Source: Actinomucor elegans
Taxonomy: Eukaryota > Mucoromycota > Mucoromycetes > Mucorales > Mucoraceae
Length of the DNA stretch: 64,000 nucleotides
Direction of reading: 5' to 3'
NCBI GenBank assembly: GCA_026027325.1
Contig: JAMSLZ010000003.1
Span: forward strand, 1,364,001-1,428,000
Below are positions 13,017 to 24,385 of the stretch, piece after piece. The notes beneath the pieces are model-generated. The model was not told where the DNA came from, searched no databases, and saw only the letters and a program-made list of their open reading frames with translations. Positions within the stretch are counted from its first letter, which is position 1. Each line of letters begins with the position of its first letter. Both the position numbers and the translations under genes were made by a program.

Positions 13017-14736
13017 ATGATTGCCAAATTGAAAGCCAACAGGCTATTGATTCTTTCCTTTATCACGGCTCTTGCAGTGGCAGATGTCTCCGGTCCTCAA
13101 TATGTATACCCCACATATGGAACAGAGCTGATTAAAAGGTTTCATTGGAACGGAATTGAGAATAGTATGGTCAGTACAGCAACCTTTGTTGGAGTATCCT
13201 TCTCTGGTCCTTTATGTGCTTGGCTGGTCGAAAATTTAGGACTTCAAAAGTAATATATATATTTATATATCAGGTTTATGTTGAAACGACTTCTCATCTT
13301 GTAAGATACTAGGACTTTGCTTATATCCTCCTTTACAGCCTTTTCCGGGTTATTTTTATTGGCTCAAACATATGCAGGATATTTATCAAACAATTACATC
13401 CTTTGCTCAGTTTATTTAGCATGCACAGGCGCTGCCGGTGCTGCTTCATATCTGTGTGTCCTTGACTCACAGGTAAATACCAACAAACAAGAAAGCACGA
13501 GCGTTACTAATCTGAATTATACAGGCCCATAACTTCAAAACTCATCGCGGAATGAGTATGGGATTGACTAGTGCCTCATTAGGTATGAGTGGATTAGTGT
13601 TCTCCCAAATCAATGATCGATACTTCAAGTCAAGTGCTGAGCGACACGAGGAAGACAATAGCACTTTTGATTTCTTGATCTTTGTTGGCTGTTGTGTAGC
13701 CATTGTGACATTTTTCGGCTCATTTATTTTGGGTCCTGTCAATATTATTGAAGAGGAAAACGTATATGACACACTTCATGAAGATGAAATTATACACAAT
13801 CTCAAGCATAGCTATACGCAAAGTATCAGCAGTTTCAGTACTTCGTCAACTAGATTTGAAGAGGAAGAGGATGGCGAAGATCGACCTCTCTTATCTAAAA
13901 ACGTGATTGTATCCGCTGATAATGTTGCACTGTTCAAGAATATGGCACCACAGCAACAGCAGCAAGTCAACTCTGAAGAAGAACTTAGTATCTCAGGCAT
14001 TGCCTTTTTCATGGATCCTGTTGGATTTTCACTGGCTCTTACTTTGCTCGTTACATTGGGTTTAGGATATGTCTACCTAGCAAATTTAGGGCAACTGGTT
14101 GTATCCATGTCTCCCAATGATTTGTCGGCAAGTGAAGCCCAACATTTAAGAAACTTGCATGTATCCATCTTTAGTTTAGCAAACTGTGGTTCTAGAGCCG
14201 CTTTTGGTACTCTAAGTGACATCCTGAAAAGAAAAGCCGGAGTCCATCGCTTATGGTTCTTCTGGAGTGCAGTCCTCGGTCTCATGATAACAATGACTTA
14301 CCTTATTACCTCAGTCTCGGATGCAGACGATTTGATCTCATGTACGTTCATGACCGCAATTGTATACGGTATTGCTTTTGGAGTTGCACCCGCTACTATC
14401 AGCGAATTCGGAACAAAGGTACACATATGCTGTGATTGTTAATGTTACACACCATCTCATCGCGCTTTTTTTTTTTAGGCATTTGCTCGCAATTGGGGTT
14501 GGTTATTGTTTGCTCCAGCTATTGGCAGTCAATTATTCAATGTCTTATTTGGAACTTTTTACGAGAAGGAATCAAAGAGACAAGGTGATGCTGGTACATG
14601 TTATGGTTCGGCTTGCTTTCAAACTACCTTTTTCGTTGGCATTCTCTCTTCTCTAGTATGCCTCTTTATCCTCTCACTGGCGATCTACAAAAAAGGCTTG
14701 TATTATAAGGCAGAACGTTCACCCTCTCGCAACTAG
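13017..14736 (+). CDS. Major facilitator superfamily transporter (Mch1/nodulin-like type)
   Basis: Membrane transporter, 514 residues. Exons: 13017-13249, 13313-13472, 13525-14418, 14479-14736; introns 52-63 bp, each restoring a continuous frame (LGLQK-TLLISSF, LDSQ-AHNFKTHRG, EFGTK-AFARNWG). The first helix (RLLILSFITALAVADVSGP) and the YVYPTYGTELIKRFHW stretch resemble fungal Mch1-like and nodulin-like MFS proteins. A long acidic, Ser/Gln-rich loop at about residues 185-275 separates the two helical halves, as in most 12-helix carriers. The second half contains GTLSDILKRK, a typical MFS loop motif. Yeast Mch1 is a vacuolar protein of unclear substrate, so no substrate is claimed. Family secure, subfamily likely. 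Confidence 0.85.
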
Positions 14737-15370
14737 GTTGGCCTATCATCGCGGAAGCTCCTTATAGACAAACATCAACACATAAATACCACCCCTTTTA
14801 GCTCAACACAAATATCATTATATATATACCGCTATTATGAATATTCCCCTTCCACAAACTTTTGTTTCTTCTCGCTGTTTAATAGTAATACAAACGCCGG
14901 AATACATTGTATTGTTTACCGGATTGTATACTATTTTTCAGTAGTCCATTTGATACCAATATCAATAGATAATTCCCCAATAAACTTTTCTTGAACCATA
15001 ATACAATTGGTATAGATACACTATATCTTTTTATTTGCAAGCCATTATTAACGCGTATTGAAAACTACATGTACTATTTCTACAACCAAGAATGATCTGG
15101 ACCCGTTACGTGTGACTCTCCCATTCGCATGTAAGCCTCTCAGATGTTTGTATTTCCGCACTACCAAGAGAATAACATGATGGAGATTATTTCGAACATC
15201 ACGTTCAAACGATTACTATGTAGAACTAGCTGCAACACTATAATTAGTTATTAAAGAAAAAGTACATGCATTTAGTTGTACAAAGAGGCCTTGGCGCTAA
15301 ATCATTCATTCGACGTTTGATAAATTGGGCACTTTAGCTTTAAACTTTTAATATATGTAAGCTGAATCCT

Positions 15371-15402
15371 AAAAGACTATTAGTTGCTTGCAATAGTCTT
15401 TT
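15371..15402. repeat. Perfect 11-bp inverted repeat (10-nt loop)
   Basis: AAAAGACTATT at 15371-15381 is the exact reverse complement of AATAGTCTTTT at 15392-15402. No adjacent gene end explains it. Confidence 0.85.
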
Positions 15403-16581
15403 TATTTCGGCTATTTGGTGCGCGAATGATGGGTAGTCTATTCTCAAGTAAAGTGTTTCAGTAACTAATAGGAGAGAGCCATTGTCCTGTATACAACAAC
15501 ATCTATCTCTGTAATATGGCCGATTATATACATACGCATACATCATGTACGTTAGATCGGATAAAATGTAACTGGTGTTTGAATTGTGTACATATTGTAC
15601 ATGACATATCATCAATTACCTGACTGGACCTGATGCATATAACGGCTTTATTCTTAAAGGTATTATGCTTGGTGCTATTTGCATTGCAAATCATTAAATG
15701 GAGGAGCAAAGTCTAATAACAATGTTTACCATACGGTAAAGCGGGCTGAATGATTACCAACAACAATTAGAAATATCAAGAAAATGAAATGGCATATAAT
15801 AGTACTTCTATGGCTTGTTAATCATCAGGTAGCTGGAATTCACTTAATCTGATTGCTGGGTCCTTCTTCAATTGTCTCTAGCTGATTTCGATTAGTCTCT
15901 ATACTGAAAATAAAGTATCAATGCATGCTTTGAACTGTGCGAGATACAGTTCGATTAGAAACCATGCCTCAAAAATGTGGTTTCTTTGCCTCTTATTGGC
16001 TGGAGATGATTTAAATGACTTCCCATTGTTCGCAGAATTTGCTTTAAATAATTCAGAACTTTGAATCCTGCTGTTAATGACCAACAATTGTCGATAAGCA
16101 ACAAGTGCTTTTGTGGAACGAAAAGACATATTGAATAAAGTAAAGGTTTATTGTCATCCCTTTAATTGAGTTACACTAATAGAAGTTTGCTCTTAGAAGC
16201 TTCTAGAAATATACTCGTAATTCGAATCGTTCCTATTTCAAAAAACAAAAGAAAAAAAATATGCACAAAACATATCAAGCATAATTGGTCTACTTGATAT
16301 ATAGTTATGTCGTATTTTTTTTTTTTTTTTCGTTTAAGGTCTCAACAAGATGCTAGTATGTATTAGAGCTTAAAGTAGATGCTTTAAGATAGTGTCCTTA
16401 AGATTAAGAAATCCTCCTACCCTTTTCATCAATCTTCTTTTAACATTGTACCTTTTGACCAACATACGTTCATGATAAACTATTATATGCATTATAACTT
16501 TTTTTTTCTTGACAACAATATAGTGAATATACCTCATTTGAGGGATGCTACACTTTGGAGTAAATTACATTCGATCGATGA

Positions 16582-16656
16582 TAAATCCCTGATTGATGTT
16601 CAAATGTCACATCTGATAAGCATTTCATACTCGTAATATACTTGTACATCTATTAA
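16582..16656 (+). repeat. Dispersed repeat family, copy D
   Basis: AAATGTCACATCTGATAAGC core, then TTCATACTCGTAATATAC and TACATCTATTAA. Confidence 0.6.
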
Positions 16657-16752
16657 TTTTTTTTTAAAAAACTAAAGCACAAGCTGATATATATTAGATG
16701 TCAATAATTAACTGTAAGTTGTATCCATTTCACAGAGATCATGATTAAATAT

Positions 16753-16825
16753 AGATCTCTCAGCAGCCGACCCCATCCTAATGTCATATCTATTTAACTA
16801 TCCAAATTTAAGACAAGTAATCTTA
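16753..16825 (+). repeat. Dispersed repeat family, copy E
   Basis: AGATCTCTCAGCAGCCGACC then CTAATGTCATATCTATTTAA. The right half is diverged. It lies about 100 bp after copy D in the same orientation. Confidence 0.5.
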
Positions 16826-16945
16826 TCTAGCAAGGCTTTGATCTGGCGATGTAAATATGCCGACATAGTTCTTCCAGTCAAATAAGTAGGAGTCTAAAAA
16901 ATGAGACACTGATACCAAGTCGATGACATAAGACAAACGATTTTC

Positions 16946-16996
16946 TGATTTGTAAAAGTTTATTTGATAGGCCTGGCTAGCCATATTTACAAATCA
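16946..16996. repeat. Perfect 11-bp inverted repeat (29-nt loop)
   Basis: TGATTTGTAAA at 16946-16956 pairs exactly with TTTACAAATCA at 16986-16996. The loop contains the palindrome GGCTAGCC. Confidence 0.85.
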
Positions 16997-17007
16997 TAAT
17001 TGGCTAT

Positions 17008-18073
17008 TGACTGTTTGCCAATTCCACATGTTCCAGCGTCATTAAGCAAGAAAAGGCATCTGAAATACTAGAGTCCCTGCATGGTAAGGTGCGAATTGGA
17101 AGTATAAACATACTGGCATTGCGTAGTGCTGGTAAGAGGTTTTTTATATCATTTTATTTATTTAAGATCTATTATCATCTATCGAAAGTTTTAGCTTCAC
17201 ATTGACATTACTGTTAAATTGTACGAAAAAATATCGGATGAACCAAACCTATTTTATTCGAAACAGTAAAAGAGCTTAATCTCAAGACAAGACGTGTAAC
17301 GAGATTATCATATGATGATGATCTTTTCGAAACAACTCTAGCTTATCTACCACTTGGTTATCGTTGTTTTGGTAAGAATTTCAGTACTTCCTGCTATTAT
17401 ATTAAATTAAAGACAAATGGATTTTAACACTCACCAGTATATATGGATTAATACCGCAAAGGCCACCACTTTATTACAAGTTCTCCAAACAGATGTTGCT
17501 CTTTTTGGGCGTTTGTACACCTCTGTGTGAGAAAATAACTATCTGTGGTACGCATTATACCCAGAAAAAGTCGATTGCACTACTTAGATAGCGCTTAACT
17601 TGGATAGTCCGTACAAAACACAAAATCAGAGATCTCGAACAAGCTGAAGATTATCCAGTAAAGAGTATATATCTGCAAATTATTTCTATCTGGTCCTTGT
17701 TTCATGAGATCAACGGCTATCAAGATGTATCCAGAATAAATTGGATATGATGGATGCCTTGGCCGCAATATAAACCATTTGAAATTGGCTCGTAGAGCTT
17801 ACCATGTGAAAAGCTAGACTCTATAGATAAAGGACATTAGACTAAAGTTTAACATTGCGCAAAGACGTGCAACTTGATTAAAAGGTGAGGGTCCTCAATG
17901 AAGCGCTCATCCTATTGTCAAGTTATTCAAACTATCTATCGTACCTGGCAGTCAATAACGATGGCCGGGCAGAATTGGATGGATACGGTATTATTCTATA
18001 TCAAATAATGAAAGAGCACTGGCCAGTTTATAACAGTTTTTGCTATGCGCCATGTGATTTATCTGAGTACTGA
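17008..18073 (+). pseudogene. Possible decayed or highly diverged multi-exon gene
   Basis: An open segment at 17008-17131 ends at a GTAAGAGG donor; after an acceptor CAG at 17264-17266 the frame continues (SAVKELNLKTRRVTRLS...YLPLGYRCF) to a GTAAGAATT donor at 17373; a third segment from about 17414 stays open to a stop near 17591. Farther on, frames at ~17612-17746 and 17882-18073 look protein-like, the last containing NNDGRAELDGYGIILYQI, which faintly recalls the EAEF-x-x-Y segment of Sac3/GANP proteins. The segments cannot be joined into one frame and no start is evident. It could be a relic, a diverged gene, or chance. No function is assigned. Confidence 0.3.
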
Positions 18074-18391
18074 TCCTGGCAATGTTGACAAAATTCACAT
18101 GGAACTCGTTTTATATCTTGACTATGCTGGCGAATACTTTTCCAAAGATACTTGGTCAAAACATCACCTCATTCTCACGCCTACTACACATTAAGCTATT
18201 GCACAATTCTTATCTTTACTCTCTTTCTTTGCTATTATTTCAAATTACAATGGGAAGAATTATGCGACATCAGCGGCCAGTAGAAAATGGTATGTTACAG
18301 AGATTATACCTGTATTCAACTTGACAATATAAGAGAGAGAAAGAGACAGACACAATAAACATTTGATAAGCGTTTAAAATTTGGTATTAAA

Positions 18392-18440
18392 GTCCCTCTC
18401 TTCCTCTTCTATCTTTTTCTCTCTCTTTCTCTTTTGTTCC
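18392..18440 (+). promoter_or_regulatory. CT-rich tract upstream of perilipin
   Basis: Almost uninterrupted pyrimidine stretch ending about 28 bp before the ATG, like that before the H+-ATPase gene. Probably marks the transcription start or leader region. Confidence 0.4.
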
Positions 18441-18467
18441 TTAATCTTCAACTGATATATTTTATTA

Positions 18468-19664
18468 ATGCAAGGTCAAAACGGTTATATCAAACACACC
18501 GAAGTGAATGGTAACGTACCAAACGATAAAGGAGCTCAGCATCACTTTGTTGGACGCGTTAGTTCGATCCCTCTTATCAAGGACAGCGTGTCGACGGCTC
18601 AAGCAATCGCCAACAAGACTTCGATTGGTCGATTTGCCTTATCTACAGCCAATTCTACGTTGACTAAAGTCAGTCAAATTGCTACAAACAATCAGCCCAG
18701 ATACATTCAAGATTACTATCAAAACTACGTACAGCCTCATGTAGAAAAAGTGGATGCATTCGGCTGCAGGTCTTTGGACGCGATTCAACAAAAAGTGCCC
18801 AGTATCAATAAGCCTAGCTCCGAAATTCTCCAAGATTTGGCCGGACCACCTTATCAGATTATGGATGGAGTTAAAGTAAGAATTGATTCCACTCTTCAAA
18901 CAGTGGCTCATCCAGCACATGTGGTTGTTCTAGAAGCAAACAAGAAAATTGGTTTCGTCGTTGATAGCTTTGAGGGTGTAGTAGATAGATATCTCCCTTC
19001 TGCAACCAACAGTGATGAAGGAAATGCGTCCGATAACAAAAAGGAAGTGAATAACAATCAAGTCAAGAGAGCGTATGGCGTTTTGAATGAAGCTTCGCGT
19101 CGTATCACTCAAAAGGTCACTGATCAAGTATCTGGTATTCCCAAATCGCGTGAAGATCTCTTACAATTGGCCGAAAACAGCGAGATTATTCAAAGTTTAA
19201 CAGACAAGGTTCGACTTTTACAAGAAGGACTCGCTGAATCAGTTAAAGTATACAGTACAGAAGCTCAAAGACGTTTGCCAGATTCTGTCAATGCTCGTAT
19301 TCAGCAATCAACTGAACTGCTGTCCCAGGTGACTTCATCTATCAATCAGCAAGTCAGTCAGCTTGTTGATTATCTCAAATCACCTGAAGTTCCGGATTGG
19401 TTGAAGCAAAAGTTACAAAACGTGGTGGATACGACCAATCAACAAATGACTTTTATCCGAACCGAACTTGCGCGTGGTGATATTAATTATGTTGAAAAGC
19501 TCAAGCATGTTGCTGGTCATCTTCAAACTCAGATATTGCCTGTTCTTGAAGCTTTTGCTTCTCAGTTCCGTACATATGCTGAAAGTATCAAAGAAAACAC
19601 TCAATACGAATTGAATGCCCCTCTTCATTACTTTGGGTTGAATCAAAAGATCAAAACCCAGTAA
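18468..19664 (+). CDS. Perilipin-family lipid-droplet protein
   Basis: Single-exon gene, 398 residues. The N-terminal ~170 residues carry the perilipin pattern: RVSSIPLIKDSVSTAQAIAN (PLV-like start), repeated amphipathic segments, VDAFGCRSLDAIQQKVPSIN followed by KPSSEIL, then a segment matching the 'V-D-x-x-LP' region (VVDRYLPS at about residue 178). The rest is predicted to be long amphipathic helices rich in Gln, Ser and Val (for example LLSQVTSSINQQVSQLVDYL). No signal peptide or transmembrane helix is seen, consistent with binding from the cytosol to the droplet surface and controlling lipase access. Mucoromycete moulds store much triacylglycerol, so a perilipin is expected. Family assignment rests on motifs read by eye. 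Confidence 0.8.
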   Translation: MQGQNGYIKHTEVNGNVPNDKGAQHHFVGRVSSIPLIKDSVSTAQAIANKTSIGRFALSTANSTLTKVSQIATNNQPRYIQDYYQNYVQPHVEKVDAFGCRSLDAIQQKVPSINKPSSEILQDLAGPPYQIMDGVKVRIDSTLQTVAHPAHVVVLEANKKIGFVVDSFEGVVDRYLPSATNSDEGNASDNKKEVNNNQVKRAYGVLNEASRRITQKVTDQVSGIPKSREDLLQLAENSEIIQSLTDKVRLLQEGLAESVKVYSTEAQRRLPDSVNARIQQSTELLSQVTSSINQQVSQLVDYLKSPEVPDWLKQKLQNVVDTTNQQMTFIRTELARGDINYVEKLKHVAGHLQTQILPVLEAFASQFRTYAESIKENTQYELNAPLHYFGLNQKIKTQ

Positions 19665-20766
19665 TGCTTATTCAAAATTACCCCCTTTTTAGTTGCGTTA
19701 AAAAAAAAAACATCTTCATAAAGCACCATTTTATCCCATGTAAACTATATTACTTGAGTGAAACTTTCCCAACTACTATTTTTATGCTATGTATTAAAAA
19801 CAAAGTTTTTTTCTTGTCAACAGTACGCATGTATTATATCGGTTTGTCTCTATGTTTATAACTAGACACAAAAAATTGTAATTTGGTTATTGAGAGCCCT
19901 CAATTAGTAAATGTGCAAGGAATCAATTGAATCGAAATAGATCTGAGATTCCATTAGATGTAATTGTTCATTATAAATATGAATCACTAATCCGATGTGA
20001 CATTGAATCGATTTCGACCAGAAGATCTAGAGATAAATAATGCACCATGTCAATTTTCTGAGCTGTAATTTTAAAGGCATTTTTCCTCGGAAATTGGGAT
20101 ATTTTACTTTCAAAATTATAAATTATAATTATAAAGGACTATGAAGACAGATTAACAATTTTGAGTCTTGAAACAACTTGAGGGGGGACACTACTGCATT
20201 ATCAAATAGTATAAATTTTATACCAAGCTACTTTATTCGAAGGTTGATATCAGGTGATGTTGGTAGTGAGTTAATTCATTGAAAAGAAAAGCTTTGAATC
20301 TACACATGCTCCAAGTTTTAAAACATTATTTCAATTCTATGTCTTTTAGGGTTCTTTGGGTTTCGATTTTTTTTTTATATCGAGGTATCCTGGTGGGTCT
20401 CGCCATTCAATACACACTGGCAAATGAACCTAATATATACATCTATCATCAAGTACTTCTTGCTATAATCCGGTACGCAAAATGCTATAAAAGTATACAA
20501 CTATATCTAGCGCGCATGTGATAGTCCTACATGAGCTAATTGTTTATTATTACTAGATAATACTGGTAATTCCGTGATATTCTTCTGTCCAACGACAACA
20601 ATGAATCGAAAACTAGCTATATCATACTATGCGTATTTATTGTCACTTTTAAATGACATAATGATTATATTATATACAACACTTTAAAGCAGAATTCTAT
20701 TAGGTTTAATTTTTCAGCTCACTATTTAAGAGAGGAATTTCCATATCCATGATGTTACTGTAAAGT
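19665..20766. other. Intergenic region between convergent perilipin and COX20
   Basis: Contains dispersed repeat copy F on the minus strand and AT-rich unstructured sequence. A 20279-20521 open frame has no recognisable motif. Confidence 0.6.
19951..20032 (-). repeat. Dispersed repeat family, copy F
   Basis: Read on the minus strand: AGATCTTCTGGTCGAAATCG, then TCAATGTCACATCGGATTAG, then TTACATCTAATGG. The first copy found in inverted orientation. Confidence 0.6.
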
Positions 20767-21288
20767 TTACTTTTCGGGTTCGCTTTGTTCAGTTTGAGCA
20801 GGGGTTTCTATAACGACGTTAAATGCGCCATTCTTTCCTCTCTCTGTAACCACTAGTCTTTCATCAGGTCTGTTCTTTGGGCTTGAATCTGTAGCCTTGA
20901 CAATCAATCTTAATTTTTCCATCTTTTGCTTTCTTTCCATTTGACAAGCCTCAAACGAAACGATAGATACACCACAGAAACTGGCCACGGCCCAGTTTGC
21001 TGAGGTAGGAACGGCTCGACGAGTAGCAAATCGAATAGCACCCATAGTAACGCCAGCAGCTACGTCAAAGCGTCAGAGATCTAAGAGATGCGTCTATTTT
21101 CATTCTTACCAATGCCATATAATAATGCATTACGAGCGCATGGAATCTTGTTGATTTCTTTAAAATCGTCGAGCTTGACAGTCTACCAAGATCATTTAGA
21201 TTTTGGAGCTGGCTTCATGCTTTTTGAACTTGTTCAATACCTTTAGTGCGTCAACTAATTTGGGTGAATCTTGTTCTGAATTGGACAT
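20767..21288 (-). CDS. COX20: Cytochrome c oxidase assembly factor COX20
   Basis: Inner mitochondrial membrane chaperone that assists Cox2 maturation in complex IV assembly. Exons (minus): 21288-21241, 21182-21110, 21059-20767; 137 residues. Start is the ATG at 21288 (MSNSEQDSPKL); the longer upstream frame is discarded. Seen: the COX20 signature IPCARNALLYGIAAGVTMG spanning the second junction, which forms the first membrane helix, then a second helix (ANWAVASFCGVSIVSFEAC) followed by a basic ERKQKMEKLR segment and a polar tail. Both introns (58 and 50 bp) are canonical and restore continuity (DALK-TVKLDDF, YGI-AAG). The gene is divergent from ATP3 over a short shared promoter, matching a common role in oxidative phosphorylation. 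Confidence 0.88.
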
Positions 21289-21550
21289 TGCTGGAAAAAT
21301 AAAATAAAATAAAAAAGCTTTTTGATATGTCAATAATACAGCATGATTTAATGAATGGAGTTTAAAAAGCTCTGATATATGACATCGAAAATGCTGGGCT
21401 ACGACCACGGTTGGTCAAACCCTAGACGCGAGTAAATCACTCGGAATTTCATTTTAAAGATTTTGCTATTTCGAGCGCAACTCACGAAGAAGAGCCCTAG
21501 CAGCAAAAAAGAATAATAGAGCCTTTCCTTTCACAATTTGAATAACCACC
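21289..21550. promoter_or_regulatory. Bidirectional promoter of COX20 and ATP3
   Basis: 262 bp separates the two start codons. It contains a telobox-like AAACCCTA at 21417-21424 and a related GCCCTAG at 21494-21500. ATP3 has a strong start context (ACCACCATG). Shared regulation is inferred from position and common function. Confidence 0.55.
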
Positions 21551-22704
21551 ATGTTGACTATTGCTTCTCGTAATGCTGTAAATGCCTGTAAAGCACCTTT
21601 GAGGTAAATTTGATCGAGATTCTTGAAAAAAGAAGTCAATTCAAAACGTATTCATTTGCATACATTTATTAGTGTTCAGGTTCGTAACATGGCCACTCTT
21701 AAAGAAAGTAAGAATGAATAGAATCAACTGAACAAAAATGCATTGGATATTGACTGTCTTCTTTTATTAAAAGTTCAACAACGTTTGAAGTCTGTTCAAA
21801 ACATTGAAAAGATCACCAAGTCCATGAAGATGATTGCCTCCACCAAGGTCAACAAGGCTCAACGCGGTATGGAGTCTGCTCGTGTTTTCGGTCAAGCTTC
21901 CAACTGTAAAGTATCCATATGATAATGAATGGGGGTGGAGAGGGGTTATTGGAATATAACGTGTTTTTTTTATTTTTTTTATTTCGGGATAGAAGTGGAA
22001 GGAACTGTCAAATAGATATAACGCTTTATTGACATATGTATATCTTTGTAGCTCTTTTCACAAATGCTGAGACCAAGGCTGTTGAAGACGGTAAGACTTT
22101 GCTCGTTGCTTCTTCTTCTGATCGTGGTCTTTGCGGTGGTATTCACTCCAGTGTTTCCAAGGCCACCCGTAAGATCGTTGCCGAGACTCCTTCTGCTGAT
22201 CTCGTCATTCTCGGTGATAAGCCCAAGGCTCAATTGAGCCGTGTTGCCCGTAAGAACATTGCCATTTCCTTCAACCAAATCGGTAAGGATTTGCCTTCTT
22301 TCGAAGAAGCTTCCTCTATTGTTGATATCATCAAGGCTTCTGAGCTCGAGTTCGACTCTGCCAACATCGTTTACAACAAGTTCAACTCTGTTGTTTCTTA
22401 TGAAGCTGATGTTATCCCCGTCTACTCTGAAGCTACTTTCAAGGCCTCTCCCAACTTTGCTGTTTACGAAATCGAGGATGACGTTCTTGCTAACCTTCAA
22501 GAATTCTCTTTCGCCAATGGTCTCTACTGGGCTATGGTTGAAGGTCATGCCGCTGAAATGTGTGCCAAGCGTGCTGCTATGGAGAACGCTACCAAGAATG
22601 CTGGTGAAATGATCAGCAAGTTGACCATGACTTTCAACCGTGGTCGTCAAGCTGTCATTACTAATGAATTGATTGATATTATTACTGGTGCCTCTGCTCT
22701 TTAA
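21551..22704 (+). CDS. ATP3: Mitochondrial F1Fo ATP synthase subunit gamma
   Basis: Central rotor stalk of F1, coupling proton flow to ATP synthesis in the matrix. Exons: 21551-21603, 21673-21707, 21774-21905, 22052-22704; 290 residues. Seen: a short Ser/Arg presequence (MLTIASRNAVNACKAPL); the conserved N-terminal helix ATLKEIQQRLKSVQNIEKIT then KSMKMIASTKV, reassembled across a 35-nt exon and two introns; SSSDRGLCGGIHSSV; and the C-terminal helix AAMENATKNAGEMISKL with NRGRQAVITNELIDIITGAS. The third intron is 146 bp, long for this window. The last exon has a codon bias toward GCT/GTT/AAG typical of highly expressed genes. Identity is secure. Confidence 0.96.
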
Positions 22705-22959
22705 ATTTTTACTCATATATTGCTACCATATAAATACAACTCTTTTCTAAAGGTTCATATATTCTCTTGGATTTAGTGTAGACTTTTTCTTTATAGTGTT
22801 TACAACCAGCTTGTAACTTAGAGATACCTAGGCTGTGTGATGTATTTATTCGTCATTAATTATGGCTCGGTAGTAATATATCGAAAAAGGACAAATCTGC
22901 CCTTTTATCTCAAATTTCAAACATCCCCACTTGAAATCCTTTATACTGCCATTATACTA

Positions 22960-23005
22960 CACCTGAAGCAGCGAACAGTTGATATGGAGCTTTGAGCTTC
23001 AGGTG
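22960..23005. repeat. Perfect 10-bp inverted repeat (26-nt loop)
   Basis: CACCTGAAGC at 22960-22969 pairs exactly with GCTTCAGGTG at 22996-23005, about 260 bp past the ATP3 stop. Confidence 0.85.
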
Positions 23006-24309
23006 ATATGTGACGCAAAATGCACTCTCTTCGACAGATGCATTGATGCAATGACAAGTACTAACAGTTAAAAAAAAATGACATACTTATTATGAACGTA
23101 ATAGATATCTTGGCCAGAGCTTTTTTATATATATTTAGATTTCGTGACCCGCTCATTGTAGTGCTGCCCAACAATGACCCCAATAGATTCAGTAGTTCAT
23201 CGTGAGTATGAGCTATTTTTCATATGCGGTATTAACCTAGGCTCTGTCAAGAGCTATTGATATAGGGACAGATGTTTGTTTAAAAAGCATAAGCAGTCTA
23301 CAGTTATCATTATTAAATACTATGTTTTCATAGCACTGTAATTAATCAAAGGTTCCAATAGATTTAACAACTTATTCTGAGCCAATAAGAAATACTATCG
23401 AAATACAGTGTTAGATGAGAAATGTAGACACAATTGGACATTGTAATACCAATTTTAAAGGGTGAATATTATTTTCCATCAATTAAGCGCTGACATGCAT
23501 TTCAAGAAAGGCTGTGGGATAAAAAGAGCTGACTGAGATATCGCCATCACAGACAAAGAGTGTCAAATAATTGAAAAAGATGTATAGACATGTCATCATA
23601 TCTCGTTAATCATTAGGTATTAAAGATTAACGGTATCTTAGCAGAAGGGGGAGGAGAACCTATCTTTGCATCCAGTTTTAACGGAATTAAAAACATTCCA
23701 TGGCTATAGTTTGTCACTCAACTTTATTTTTTAAAAGTCTAATATATAGCCTGATTGATGGATAGTCTGTTTTGCTTATGTTTATAGAGAGTTTTCTTGA
23801 TGATTACTTTTTTATGGATTACAGAGAGTATGCTTGTTGAAACCCAGGTGTATTCATTTCATTGGTCATTGATAATTGAGTATGATGCCCACACATGGGC
23901 ATGACAAAATTCTTAAAATCAGAAAACCGAATTTTAAATGCTAAAAGACACAGAGTCCAGACGATGTTTTCAAACTTGGAACATATACAAATTTAAATGT
24001 GCTTTCTCAAATGAAGCAATATCCAAGGTTATAAATAGTTAATATCACCTGGTGCAGACTTCTGATGAAATATTAATTTTTACCATTTATTTGTCAATAT
24101 GTAGCTTGAAATTGATATACGTATTATATCATCTAAAATAACGCTAGACCCATCTACAGAATATTACTAAGGCTCAGTTCGATAGTTTTCTATTGTACTC
24201 TTTTATAACCAAGATTTAAAATTTTGAAATTAGAATTTCAACTTCTGAGCCCAGGATTTTTCAACAAATAACAGCTCAGAAAATCCGCGTGGTGTATCAC
24301 TTGTCTCTT

Positions 24310-24385
24310 GATCTCTCGGTTGATCTCGGTTAAATGTCACATTTGATTAATAGTTCATGTTCAAAATGAGTAACTACATCCAAAG
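24310..24385 (+). repeat. Dispersed repeat family, copy G
   Basis: GATCTCTCGGTTGATCTCGG, then TTAAATGTCACATTTGATTA, then TTCATGTTCAAAATGAGTAA and CTACATCCAA. One of the best preserved copies. Confidence 0.7.

Larger units (their letters stand above)
14737..18467. other. 3.7-kb interval with repeats, hairpins and a possible decayed gene
   Basis: No intact gene is supported. It contains perfect-stem hairpins at 15371-15402 and 16946-16996, dispersed repeat copies D and E, a possible gene remnant at 17008-18073, and the perilipin promoter at the right end. Confidence 0.55.

Noticed and set aside
15899..16129. 76-codon minus-strand frame
   Set aside because: No motif, no splice partners and no promoter; a chance frame is more likely.
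17882..18073. Confident Sac3/GANP gene call
   Set aside because: Only a short, weak resemblance in one segment; the rest cannot be joined in frame, so it is kept as a possible remnant.
21979..22716. 245-codon minus-strand open frame
   Set aside because: It is the exact antisense of the ATP3 last exon, where codon bias removes stops on the other strand; no domain is seen.
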